Source: Candidatus Mediterraneibacter stercorigallinarum
GTDB lineage: Bacteria; Bacillota; Clostridia; Lachnospirales; Lachnospiraceae
Assembly (NCBI GenBank): GCA_019116185.1
Contig: DXCD01000012.1
Location: 1 to 18,384, forward strand
Reading direction: 5' to 3'
DNA length: 18,384 nucleotides
The notes beneath the pieces are model-generated. The model made no database searches. It worked only from the letters and a program-made list of their open reading frames with translations, and was not told the origin of the DNA. This document shows positions 1-6,825 of the stretch, one piece after another. The position numbers were made by a program, and so were the translations under genes. Within the stretch, counting starts at the first letter, position 1. Each line of letters opens with the position of its first letter.

Positions 1-94
1 GCCACACATCTGCCCTCTGCGAATACGTCTTGAAAAACCCCCGCTGTTTCCGGATGATTTACTCCAGCAAAGGTTCCCCGACAAATCCAGATTT
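1..94 (-). repeat. Structured intergenic repeat R0 (partial, R2 subtype)
   Basis: This is the outer end of a large palindromic element, read on the minus strand starting at the ftsH stop codon and continuing past the left window edge. Its minus-strand sequence opens with TAAATCTGGATTTG. By my hand alignment it matches the outer end of R2 (9278-9371) at about 87 of 94 positions. The TAA of that opening motif is the ftsH stop codon. Only the outer part of one arm is visible, so the hairpin partner cannot be checked here. No separate intrinsic terminator lies between ftsH and this element, so it probably forms the ftsH 3' untranslated region. Confidence 0.85.
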
Positions 95-2132
95 ACATAG
101 GTTTCATGGCGATGCGTCCTTCTTTTTCTTCCGCTTTATCTGTCTCATTTTCTTCCGGTTCCGGTATTCCCTTCACCTCGCGGAAGATCTTCATGAACTC
201 TTTGCCCGTGATCGTCTCTTTCTCGATCAGGAATGCGGAGATCTGATCGAGCGCTTCACGGTTCTCGCCGAGCAGCCTCTTTGCCTCTGCATACGCACCT
301 TTTAACATCTTCATGACTTCCTCGTCGATCTCGCCTGCCGTAGCGTCGCCGCAGTTTAACACAGCTCTTCCGTCCAGATATTTATTCTGGATGGACTCCA
401 GCCCCATCAGGCCGAAACGCTCTGACATTCCATACTGAGTGATCATAGCGCGGGCGATCTTTGTAGCCTGTTCAATATCATTTGCAGCGCCGGTTGTCAC
501 TGTGTCAAATACCAGCTCTTCTGCCGCGCGCCCGCCAAGGGCAACAACGATCATTGCCTCCAGTTCTTTCTTTGTATTTAAGAACTTCTCTTCTTCCGGC
601 GTCTGCATCACGTAGCCCAGGGCGCCCATGGTTCTCGGCACGATCGTGATCTTCTGCACTGGTTCTGTATTTTTCTGGAGTGCTGTGACGAGGGCATGTC
701 CGACCTCGTGGTAGGACACGATCCTTCTCTCCTCTTTGCTCATAATACGGTCTTTCTTCTCTTTTCCCACAAGAACAACTTCCACTGCCTCAAAGAGATC
801 CTTCTGGCTGACTACCTGCCGGCCGTGTTTTACCGCATTGATGGCAGCCTCATTGATCATATTTGCAAGGTCAGAGCCCACTGCTCCTGATGTAGCGAGG
901 GCAATAGCCTCCAGATCCACACTGTCATCCATTCTTACATCCTTTGCATGAACTTTCAGGATATCGATGCGTCCCTTCAGGTCCGGCTTATCTACAATGA
1001 TCCGCCGGTCAAACCGTCCCGGGCGCAGAAGCGCGGGATCCAGGATCTCCGGTCGGTTCGTCGCCGCAAGGATCAGGAGGCCCTTGTTCGTATCAAAGCC
1101 GTCCATCTCAGCAAGCAGCTGGTTTAAGGTCTGTTCTCTCTCATCGTTGCCACCCATTGCAGTGTCACGTGTCTTTCCGATAGCATCAATCTCGTCGATA
1201 AACACGATACACGGAGCCATCTGCTGTGCCTGCTTGAACAGGTCACGGACACGGGAGGCACCCACACCGACATACATTTCCACAAAGGCAGAACCGGACA
1301 GAGAGAAAAACGGAACCTTCGCCTCCCCTGCAACAGCCTTTGCAAGCAGCGTCTTACCGGTTCCCGGAGGACCCACGAGAAGCGCGCCTTTCGGCAGTTT
1401 TGCTCCGATACCGCTGTATTTCCCCGGATTATGCAGGAAATCAACCACTTCCTGGAGAGATTCCTTTGCCTCGTCCTCTCCTGCCACATCCTGAAAGGTC
1501 ACTCCGGTCTCTTTCTCCATATACATCTTGGCATTGCTCTTCCCGATTCCCATCATGCCGCTGCCTTTTGTCATTTTCTTCATGATATAGAAGAGAAGGA
1601 GCGCAGTCAGTCCGAGCGGCAGAATAACCGTGACGAGCACTTCAAGCACCATATTGCCTACTGTATCTGTATTATCTCTTTTAAAGGTGACATCCGCCTC
1701 ATCAAGCCGCTCCACCAAGGCGTCATCATCAACATACCCTGTATAATAATCCGGGTCTCTCTCTTCGGGATCCTCTTCGCTCATCTGCACCTGGCTCTGG
1801 GTCTGACTCTGAAACTGGCTTTGGAACTGATCCATAATGCTGCTCAGCCCGCCGTTCTGCTGCTGTTCTTCTGCCCGTTTTTCCGCCTCTTCCTGCCTTG
1901 CCTTTTCGGTAAGAGTAATATAAATACGGCTGCTGTTCAATCGGACGACTTCTACTTTGCCATCATCAACCATATCCAGAAATTTATCATAACTTATCTC
2001 TTCCGGGCCTGCCCCGCGCATAAGAGTATAAAATCCCAGCACCATAAAAGTGACCAGCAGGGTTGTAATGAGGATAACTCCCCAGCCCTGCCGGTTATTG
2101 TTAGGATTATTTTTGTTGTTCTGGTTATCCAT
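93..2132 (-). CDS. ftsH: ATP-dependent zinc metalloprotease FtsH
   Basis: Membrane-anchored AAA+ protease of 679 residues that extracts and degrades membrane and short-lived cytosolic proteins as a hexamer. Visible in order: an Asn-rich N-terminus, membrane segment at about 17-38, an extracytoplasmic domain, a second membrane segment at about 162-184, Walker A GPPGTGKT (254-261), Walker B VFIDE (310-314), the arginine-finger region with R370 and R373, the zinc motif HEVGH (475-479) and a probable third zinc ligand D552. The pore loop reads FVEMYVG, with Tyr where E. coli FtsH has Phe. The start at 2132 is preferred over an in-frame upstream ATG at 2264 because AGGAGG lies 6 nt upstream and the extra 44 residues would cross the promoter. 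The extracytoplasmic domain carries a Gln/Ser-rich stretch (about 89-117). The stop codon coincides with the edge of repeat R0. Confidence 0.97.
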   Translation of the reverse strand: MDNQNNKNNPNNNRQGWGVILITTLLVTFMVLGFYTLMRGAGPEEISYDKFLDMVDDGKVEVVRLNSSRIYITLTEKARQEEAEKRAEEQQQNGGLSSIMDQFQSQFQSQTQSQVQMSEEDPEERDPDYYTGYVDDDALVERLDEADVTFKRDNTDTVGNMVLEVLVTVILPLGLTALLLFYIMKKMTKGSGMMGIGKSNAKMYMEKETGVTFQDVAGEDEAKESLQEVVDFLHNPGKYSGIGAKLPKGALLVGPPGTGKTLLAKAVAGEAKVPFFSLSGSAFVEMYVGVGASRVRDLFKQAQQMAPCIVFIDEIDAIGKTRDTAMGGNDEREQTLNQLLAEMDGFDTNKGLLILAATNRPEILDPALLRPGRFDRRIIVDKPDLKGRIDILKVHAKDVRMDDSVDLEAIALATSGAVGSDLANMINEAAINAVKHGRQVVSQKDLFEAVEVVLVGKEKKDRIMSKEERRIVSYHEVGHALVTALQKNTEPVQKITIVPRTMGALGYVMQTPEEEKFLNTKKELEAMIVVALGGRAAEELVFDTVTTGAANDIEQATKIARAMITQYGMSERFGLMGLESIQNKYLDGRAVLNCGDATAGEIDEEVMKMLKGAYAEAKRLLGENREALDQISAFLIEKETITGKEFMKIFREVKGIPEPEENETDKAEEKEGRIAMKPM

Positions 2133-2138
2133 TCTTTT

Positions 2139-2144
2139 CCTCCT
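2139..2144 (-). promoter_or_regulatory. Ribosome binding site deciding the ftsH start
   Basis: A perfect AGGAGG on the minus strand ends 6 nt before the ATG at 2132. It selects this start over the longer reading frame opening at 2264. Confidence 0.85.
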
Positions 2145-2160
2145 AAAATCAACTATTACC

Positions 2161-2189
2161 ATTATAAGTACAGGTTTTGCATAAATCAA
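2161..2189 (-). promoter_or_regulatory. ftsH promoter, sigma-A type
   Basis: On the minus strand, TTGATT (2189-2184) is followed after 17 nt by a perfect TATAAT (2166-2161). Transcription would begin near 2154, giving a leader of about 22 nt. It is divergent from the DUF1846 promoter. No HrcA (CIRCE) or CtsR-like repeat was seen beside it. Confidence 0.75.
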
Positions 2190-2208
2190 TAAAAAGATTA
2201 TGAAAATA

Positions 2209-2238
2209 TTGTAAAACCATGACTTTTTATAGTATACT
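2209..2238 (+). promoter_or_regulatory. Promoter of the DUF1846 gene
   Basis: TTGTAA (2209-2214), an 18-nt spacer and TATACT (2233-2238) form a reasonable sigma-A promoter. The predicted leader is about 105 nt. It is back to back with the ftsH promoter. Confidence 0.55.
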
Positions 2239-2253
2239 GGGTACGAAATATGT

Positions 2254-2308
2254 CCTTTAGGCACTCTCCTGTCAGATCATCGGCTTTTACAGGAATCCTG
2301 CCAAAAGG
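2254..2308 (+). other. Leader hairpin upstream of the DUF1846 gene
   Basis: CCTTTAGGC (2254-2262) can pair with GCCAAAAGG (2300-2308) with one mismatch, and CCTGT (2268-2272) pairs with ACAGG (2289-2293) inside it. No T-run follows, so this is not an intrinsic terminator. It could be a weak leader structure or chance; I see no riboswitch signature. Confidence 0.3.
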
Positions 2309-2350
2309 TCAATATATACAATGAGAAACTAGATAAGTGGGGAATGGAAA

Positions 2351-3823
2351 ATGAGAATCGGTTTTGACAATGAAAAGTACCTGAAAATGCAGTCTGAACA
2401 CATCCGCAGCCGGATTAACAAGTTCGACAACAAACTCTATCTTGAATTTGGAGGTAAGCTGTTCGATGATTATCACGCCTCCCGCGTGCTTCCGGGGTTT
2501 TCCCCTGACAGCAAGCTGCGTCTTTTAAAAGAGCTGAGCGCTCAGGCAGAGATCGTGATCGTGATCAGCGCCAAAGATATTGAAAAGAACAAGATCCGCG
2601 GTGATCTGGGAATCACCTATGACTCGGACGTGCTCCGCCTGATCGACACATACCGCGAACAGGGGCTTTATGTGGGAAGCGTGACTATCACGCAGTTTTC
2701 CGGGCAGGAGAGCGCTCTTCTATTTAAAAACAGGCTGGAGAAGCTCAACATCCCGGTATATCTCCATTATGTGATCCCCGGATATCCGTCCAATGTACCG
2801 CTCATCATCAGCGACGACGGATATGGGAAGAATGATTATATCCGCACGACGCGTCCTCTTGTGATCGTTACTGCCCCGGGACCAGGAAGCGGTAAGATGG
2901 CAACCTGCCTCTCACAGCTCTACCATGAGCATAAACGCGGGATCAATGCAGGCTATGCGAAATTTGAGACCTTCCCCATCTGGAACCTTCCTCTCAAACA
3001 CCCGGTGAACCTGGCCTACGAGGCTGCCACCGCGGACCTGAATGATGTAAACATGATTGACCCCTTCCATCTGGAAGCTTACGGGGAGACCACGGTCAAT
3101 TATAACAGGGATGTGGAAATCTTCCCTGTACTCAACACGATTTTTGAGAAAATCTACGGGGAGAGCCCGTATAAGTCTCCCACAGATATGGGAGTCAATA
3201 TGGCAGGCAACTGTATCTGCGATGACGATGCATGCAGGGAAGCCTCAAAGCAGGAAATCATCCGCCGCTACTACGCTGCCCTGAACGCCCTGGTAAAGGG
3301 CGATGCCTCAGACAAGGAAGCGCAGAAGATCGAACTGCTCATGAACATGGCCGGAATCACTGTGGCAGACCGCGCGGTAGCTGTAAAAGCGCTGGAGCGC
3401 GCCAAAGAGACAAACGGGCCGGCAGCTGCCCTGCAGCTTGAAGACGGCAGGATCATCACCGGAAAGACGACTAATCTGCTCGGAGCTTCCGCTGCTCTTC
3501 TGCTTAACGTATTAAAAGAGCTTGCCGGGCTTGATCATGAACTCCACATCATATCTCCGGAGTCCATCGAGCCGATCCAGAAGCTGAAGGTTGATTATCT
3601 GAAGAGCAAAAATCCCCGGCTCCACACAGACGAGGTATTGATCGCCCTCTCAGCCAGCGCGGCAATGAATCCGGACGCGCGGCTTGCGCTCTCCCAGCTT
3701 CCGAAACTGGACGGCTGCCAGGCGCACACCTCTGTCATGCTCTCGGATGTTGATATCAAGATCTTCAAAAAGCTGGGCGTGCAGCTTACATGCGAGGCAG
3801 TGTACGAGCATATGATTCTTTAA
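2351..3823 (+). CDS. UPF0371/DUF1846 family protein
   Basis: A 490-residue protein recognised as DUF1846 (UPF0371) from its N-terminus (MRIGFDNEKYLKMQSEHI), its overall length, and the conserved central block around VTAPGPGSGKMATCLSQL (about residues 173-190). That block is glycine-rich and resembles a nucleotide-binding loop without matching a classical Walker A. Members are cytosolic, about 490-500 residues, and their biochemical function is not established to my knowledge; I do not assign one. The ribosome binding site is weak (GTGGGGA at 2337-2343, 7 nt before ATG). The gene has its own promoter and stands between divergent ftsH and the pyrG promoter. Its last eight codons including the stop are duplicated immediately downstream (3825-3848). 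Confidence 0.9.
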   Translation: MRIGFDNEKYLKMQSEHIRSRINKFDNKLYLEFGGKLFDDYHASRVLPGFSPDSKLRLLKELSAQAEIVIVISAKDIEKNKIRGDLGITYDSDVLRLIDTYREQGLYVGSVTITQFSGQESALLFKNRLEKLNIPVYLHYVIPGYPSNVPLIISDDGYGKNDYIRTTRPLVIVTAPGPGSGKMATCLSQLYHEHKRGINAGYAKFETFPIWNLPLKHPVNLAYEAATADLNDVNMIDPFHLEAYGETTVNYNRDVEIFPVLNTIFEKIYGESPYKSPTDMGVNMAGNCICDDDACREASKQEIIRRYYAALNALVKGDASDKEAQKIELLMNMAGITVADRAVAVKALERAKETNGPAAALQLEDGRIITGKTTNLLGASAALLLNVLKELAGLDHELHIISPESIEPIQKLKVDYLKSKNPRLHTDEVLIALSASAAMNPDARLALSQLPKLDGCQAHTSVMLSDVDIKIFKKLGVQLTCEAVYEHMIL

Positions 3824-3824
3824 A

Positions 3825-3848
3825 ATGTATGAACACATGATCCTTTAA
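3825..3848 (+). repeat. Duplicated copy of the DUF1846 gene's last codons
   Basis: The 24 nt from 3825 encode MYEHMIL plus stop, next to the real end of the gene, which encodes VYEHMIL plus stop (3800-3823). The copies are 25 nt apart, so the second is out of frame with the gene. Of five base differences, four are third-position synonymous changes (TAC/TAT, GAG/GAA, CAT/CAC, ATT/ATC); the fifth changes GTG to ATG. The pattern points to a relic of a diverged homologous gene end rather than slippage. Confidence 0.7.
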
Positions 3849-3854
3849 AAAACA

Positions 3855-3883
3855 TTGTATTTTCCTGTTTTCAGGTGTATACT
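3855..3883 (+). promoter_or_regulatory. pyrG promoter
   Basis: TTGTAT (3855-3860), 17 nt, TATACT (3878-3883). Transcription would begin near 3890, giving a leader of about 140 nt that contains a strong terminator-like hairpin. The predicted start lacks the GGGC initiation sequence used in the B. subtilis pyrG mechanism. Confidence 0.6.
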
Positions 3884-3909
3884 AATAAAGTATTTTTACA
3901 AAGTAATAT

Positions 3910-3987
3910 TACAGTCTGATTATATGTATGGAACATCAGACCGCAATGGAGCGGCGCCATACTTATAGTCAGGCTGTACTCTTTTTT
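3910..3987 (+). terminator. Terminator hairpin in the pyrG leader (possible attenuator)
   Basis: Positions 3910-3931 pair with 3957-3978 over 22 bp with one T-T mismatch and two G-T wobbles. The wobbles are allowed only in plus-strand RNA. A small CCGC/GCGG hairpin (3941-3944 with 3951-3954) caps the loop, and a run of six T (3982-3987) follows. An alternative stem, GTCTGAT (3914-3920) with ATCAGAC (3935-3941), uses the same left arm and would compete with it. Because the only evident pyrG promoter lies upstream, pyrG transcripts must read through this hairpin. It could also terminate read-through from the DUF1846 gene. Confidence 0.7.
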
Positions 3988-4029
3988 ACGGAACTTTTAC
4001 GTTATCACAACTCACAGGAGGCATTTACC

Positions 4030-5640
4030 ATGGCAGTAAAATATGTATTTGTAACAGGCGGCGTTGTATCCGGTCTTGGGAAAGGCATCACAGCCGCTTC
4101 TCTCGGGCGGCTTTTAAAAGCGCGTGGATACACAGTCACCATGCAGAAGTTTGACCCTTATATCAATATTGATCCCGGGACAATGAACCCGGTCCAGCAC
4201 GGTGAAGTCTTTGTCACAGACGACGGGGCGGAGACCGACCTTGACCTGGGACACTATGAGCGCTTCATTGACGAAAGCCTGACAAAAAATTCCAATGTCA
4301 CCACCGGAAAAATCTACTGGTCCGTACTCCAGAAGGAACGGCGGGGCGATTTCGGCGGTGGCACGGTTCAGGTCATCCCTCACATCACAAATGAGATCAA
4401 AAGCAGGTTCTACCGCAATCCCGCGGCAGAGGACACGGAAATCGCCATTATCGAGGTAGGTGGAACGGTCGGAGACATTGAAAGCCAGCCCTTCCTTGAG
4501 TCCATCCGCCAGTTCCAGCACGAAAAAGGACATGAGAATGTCATTCTCATCCACGTAACACTCATCCCCTATCTGCGCGCTTCTCAGGAAATGAAGACCA
4601 AGCCCACCCAGGCAAGTGTGAAGGAGCTCCAGGGCATGGGGATCCAGCCGGATATCATTGTGTGCCGCTCCGAATATCCGCTGACTCCGGGCATGAAGGA
4701 TAAGATCTCCCTCTTCTGCAACCTGCCCGCGAACCATGTGCTCCAGAATCTTGACGTAGAGTACTTGTATGAAGCTCCTCTTGCCATGGAAAAAGAACAG
4801 CTGGCGCAGGTCGTCTGCGAGTGTCTGCACCTGGACTGCCCGGAACCGGATCTGAAAGACTGGACCGAAATGGTGGATAAGCTGAAACACCCCACACAGG
4901 AAGTCACTGTCGCCCTGGTCGGCAAGTACATCCAGCTCCACGACGCCTATATCAGCGTGGTCGAGGCTCTCAAGCACGGGGGGATTTATTCCCACACAAC
5001 TGTAAATATTAAATGGATCGATTCAGAAACCGTTACAGAAGAAAACGCGGACGACCTCTTTTCCGATGTGAGCGGCATCCTTGTCCCCGGCGGTTTTGGG
5101 CACCGCGGCGTGGAAGGCAAGATCGAGGCCATCCGCTATGCCCGCACCCACGGCATCCCCTTCCTTGGATTATGCCTTGGAATGCAGCTCGCCATCGTTG
5201 AATTTGCCCGGAATGTGATCGGATATCATGATGCTCACAGCATGGAACTGAAGCCGGATACTACCCATCCGGTCATTCACATCATGGAAGACCAGATCGG
5301 CGTGGAAGACATCGGCGGAACTCTCCGGCTCGGAGCTTATCCCTGCGTGCTGAAAGACGATTCTCTTGCTGCCCGTCTCTATGGGACAAAAGAGATCAGC
5401 GAACGCCACCGCCACAGATATGAGGTAAACAATGATTACAGGGAAGATTTGGAGAGCCACGGGATGTCCCTGTGCGGCCTGTCCCCTGACAGCCGCATCG
5501 TAGAGATGGTCGAGATCCCGTCCCACCCCTGGTTTATCGCAACGCAGGCGCACCCGGAATTAAAATCCAGGCCGAACCGCCCGCATCCGCTGTTCAAAGG
5601 GTTCGTGGAGGCCGCGCTGAAAAAGCAGATCGAACAATAA
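4030..5640 (+). CDS. pyrG: CTP synthase
   Basis: Converts UTP to CTP using ATP and glutamine, the last step of de novo pyrimidine nucleotide synthesis. The protein has 536 residues, normal for the family. The N-terminal synthetase domain begins MAVKYVFVTGGVVSGLGKG, with the P-loop-like GGVVSGLGKG at about 10-19. The C-terminal class I glutamine amidotransferase domain shows GGFGHRGVEGK, the nucleophile Cys in GLCLGMQ (C382), and the partner His and Glu in QAHPE (H508, E510). The start at 4030 is chosen because AGGAGG (4016-4021) lies 8 nt upstream and the family begins here; the frame is open 34 codons further upstream, but that stretch is the structured leader. The gene is monocistronic and convergent with the dus gene. 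Confidence 0.97.
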   Translation: MAVKYVFVTGGVVSGLGKGITAASLGRLLKARGYTVTMQKFDPYINIDPGTMNPVQHGEVFVTDDGAETDLDLGHYERFIDESLTKNSNVTTGKIYWSVLQKERRGDFGGGTVQVIPHITNEIKSRFYRNPAAEDTEIAIIEVGGTVGDIESQPFLESIRQFQHEKGHENVILIHVTLIPYLRASQEMKTKPTQASVKELQGMGIQPDIIVCRSEYPLTPGMKDKISLFCNLPANHVLQNLDVEYLYEAPLAMEKEQLAQVVCECLHLDCPEPDLKDWTEMVDKLKHPTQEVTVALVGKYIQLHDAYISVVEALKHGGIYSHTTVNIKWIDSETVTEENADDLFSDVSGILVPGGFGHRGVEGKIEAIRYARTHGIPFLGLCLGMQLAIVEFARNVIGYHDAHSMELKPDTTHPVIHIMEDQIGVEDIGGTLRLGAYPCVLKDDSLAARLYGTKEISERHRHRYEVNNDYREDLESHGMSLCGLSPDSRIVEMVEIPSHPWFIATQAHPELKSRPNRPHPLFKGFVEAALKKQIEQ

Positions 5641-5684
5641 GACGTAACTTTTAATATAGAAGCCTCTTAACCTCTGTAGAATCA

Positions 5685-5718
5685 TTCAGCCATGAGAATA
5701 GAAATTCTCATGGCTGAA
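5685..5718. terminator. Shared hairpin between convergent pyrG and dus
   Basis: A perfect 15-bp inverted repeat (5685-5699 with 5704-5718) encloses a 4-nt loop, 44 nt after the pyrG stop. The dus stop codon (5708-5710) lies inside the right arm. Neither strand has a good T-run after the stem, so it is a weak or factor-assisted bidirectional terminator, or an RNA-stabilising end. Confidence 0.6.
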
Positions 5719-6646
5719 GTTCTGTCCCGGCAAACAATTCGTCTACCAGCTGCTCATATACCGCACATTTCTCTGCTTTTTTTATCTTCTTTGTGTATTT
5801 CTTAGAATCCGCAAAAAGAGGCGCAAGATAAGTCCACAGCTCTTTCATCTTAAACAAAATCGTCCGGTCCCCGGACATTTCTTCGCAGTATCCCGCATAC
5901 AGCAGGTCATGGAAACGGCGCAGTTCTGCTTTATCCGCGCCCTTCCCGCCCCGCAGCTGCCTTGCCAGGGAAGGATCTTTCAGGATGCCGCGCCCTGTCA
6001 TGATACAGTCTGTATCCGGGAATTTTAAGATCAATTTCTCATAATCCTGCTTCGAAAAAATATCTCCATTATAGCACAACGGAATTCTGCTGCTTCTGGC
6101 AGCCTCTGCATAAGTGTCCAGGTCCGGCGTGTTTTTATAGAAATCTTTCTGCACTCTCGGATGGATGATCAATTCTTCTATGGGATATTGATTGTAGATC
6201 TCCATCAGCCTTGCAAATTCCGACGCGTCTTCCATTCCAAGCCTTGTCTTAACTGATATTTTTACCGGACATTTCCCGAATATTTCCTCCAGAAACAGAT
6301 CAAGCCTGTCCGGATCTGCCAGAAAGCCCGCTCCCCTGCCCTTCGTCACCACTGTCTTTGACGGGCATCCCAGGTTCAGGTTGATTTCTTCATACCCGAA
6401 GTCTTTCAGCTTCTCAGCCGTGCGCAGGAAATCATCCGCGCGGTTCGTGAGGATCTGAGGCACTGCCCGCATCCCCTTATTATGCTCCGGCAGGATGTCT
6501 TTCTTCTCCCTGGCGCTGAAATGTCCCATCTGATTCGGTCTGATAAAGGGGACAAAATATTTGTCAAATCCTCCGAAACATTCATGTACGGCGCTTCGGA
6601 AGATCCATCCTGTGATCCCCTCCAAAGGGGCGAGATAAATTTTCAT
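5708..6646 (-). CDS. tRNA-dihydrouridine synthase family protein
   Basis: FMN-dependent reductase of the Dus family (COG0042) that reduces specific uridines in tRNA using NADPH. The protein has 312 residues: N-terminal MKIYLAPLEGITG (FMN site start), the active-site Cys in NLGCPSKTVVTKGRGAGF (C94), then VKTRLG, a histidine block IHPRVQ, YNGDI and GRGILKDP, all typical of the TIM-barrel domain. It is shorter than DusB/NifR3. The family subtype and target uridine cannot be told from sequence. The start at 6646 is preferred over upstream in-frame ATGs because AGGAGAG lies just upstream (6657-6651) and the family starts at MKIYLAPLEG. The C-terminal codons lie within the hairpin shared with pyrG. 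Confidence 0.92.
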   Translation of the reverse strand: MKIYLAPLEGITGWIFRSAVHECFGGFDKYFVPFIRPNQMGHFSAREKKDILPEHNKGMRAVPQILTNRADDFLRTAEKLKDFGYEEINLNLGCPSKTVVTKGRGAGFLADPDRLDLFLEEIFGKCPVKISVKTRLGMEDASEFARLMEIYNQYPIEELIIHPRVQKDFYKNTPDLDTYAEAARSSRIPLCYNGDIFSKQDYEKLILKFPDTDCIMTGRGILKDPSLARQLRGGKGADKAELRRFHDLLYAGYCEEMSGDRTILFKMKELWTYLAPLFADSKKYTKKIKKAEKCAVYEQLVDELFAGTELQP

Positions 6647-6673
6647 AACTCTCTCCTGTCCTGCTGCTAATAC

Positions 6674-6679
6674 ATTATA
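6674..6679 (-). promoter_or_regulatory. Possible -10 box of the dus gene
   Basis: A perfect TATAAT lies on the minus strand about 28 nt before the dus ATG. I see no convincing -35 box at 16-18 nt, so the assignment is tentative. Confidence 0.35.
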
Positions 6680-6766
6680 ATCTGTCATTTCAATCTGTCC
6701 GTCTGCAGACCTGTATCCATGGGCCCGCATCACGTCAGTCCCTACCTTATTACAGGCTCCTGCTCC

Positions 6767-6795
6767 TTGTCAAGCAGAAAATCATGTGCTAATAT
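6767..6795 (+). promoter_or_regulatory. Promoter of the ABC transporter gene
   Basis: TTGTCA (6767-6772), 17 nt, TAATAT (6790-6795), with an extended -10 TG at 6787-6788. AAAGGAG at 6813-6819 then serves the ATG at 6826. Confidence 0.75.
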
Positions 6796-6825
6796 TGTTG
6801 TGGTCATTTTAGAAAGGAGACTCTC

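Noticed and set aside
2133..2264. N-terminal extension of ftsH to an upstream ATG at 2264
   Set aside because: It would cross a perfect promoter (2161-2189) and lacks a ribosome binding site, while AGGAGG sits before the ATG at 2132.
3928..4029. N-terminal extension of pyrG to 3928
   Set aside because: The extra 34 codons fall in the hairpin leader, and the conserved CTP synthase start is at 4030 behind AGGAGG.
6647..6733. N-terminal extension of the dus gene
   Set aside because: The family starts at MKIYLAPLEG with a good ribosome binding site at 6651-6657; the extension covers the likely -10 box.
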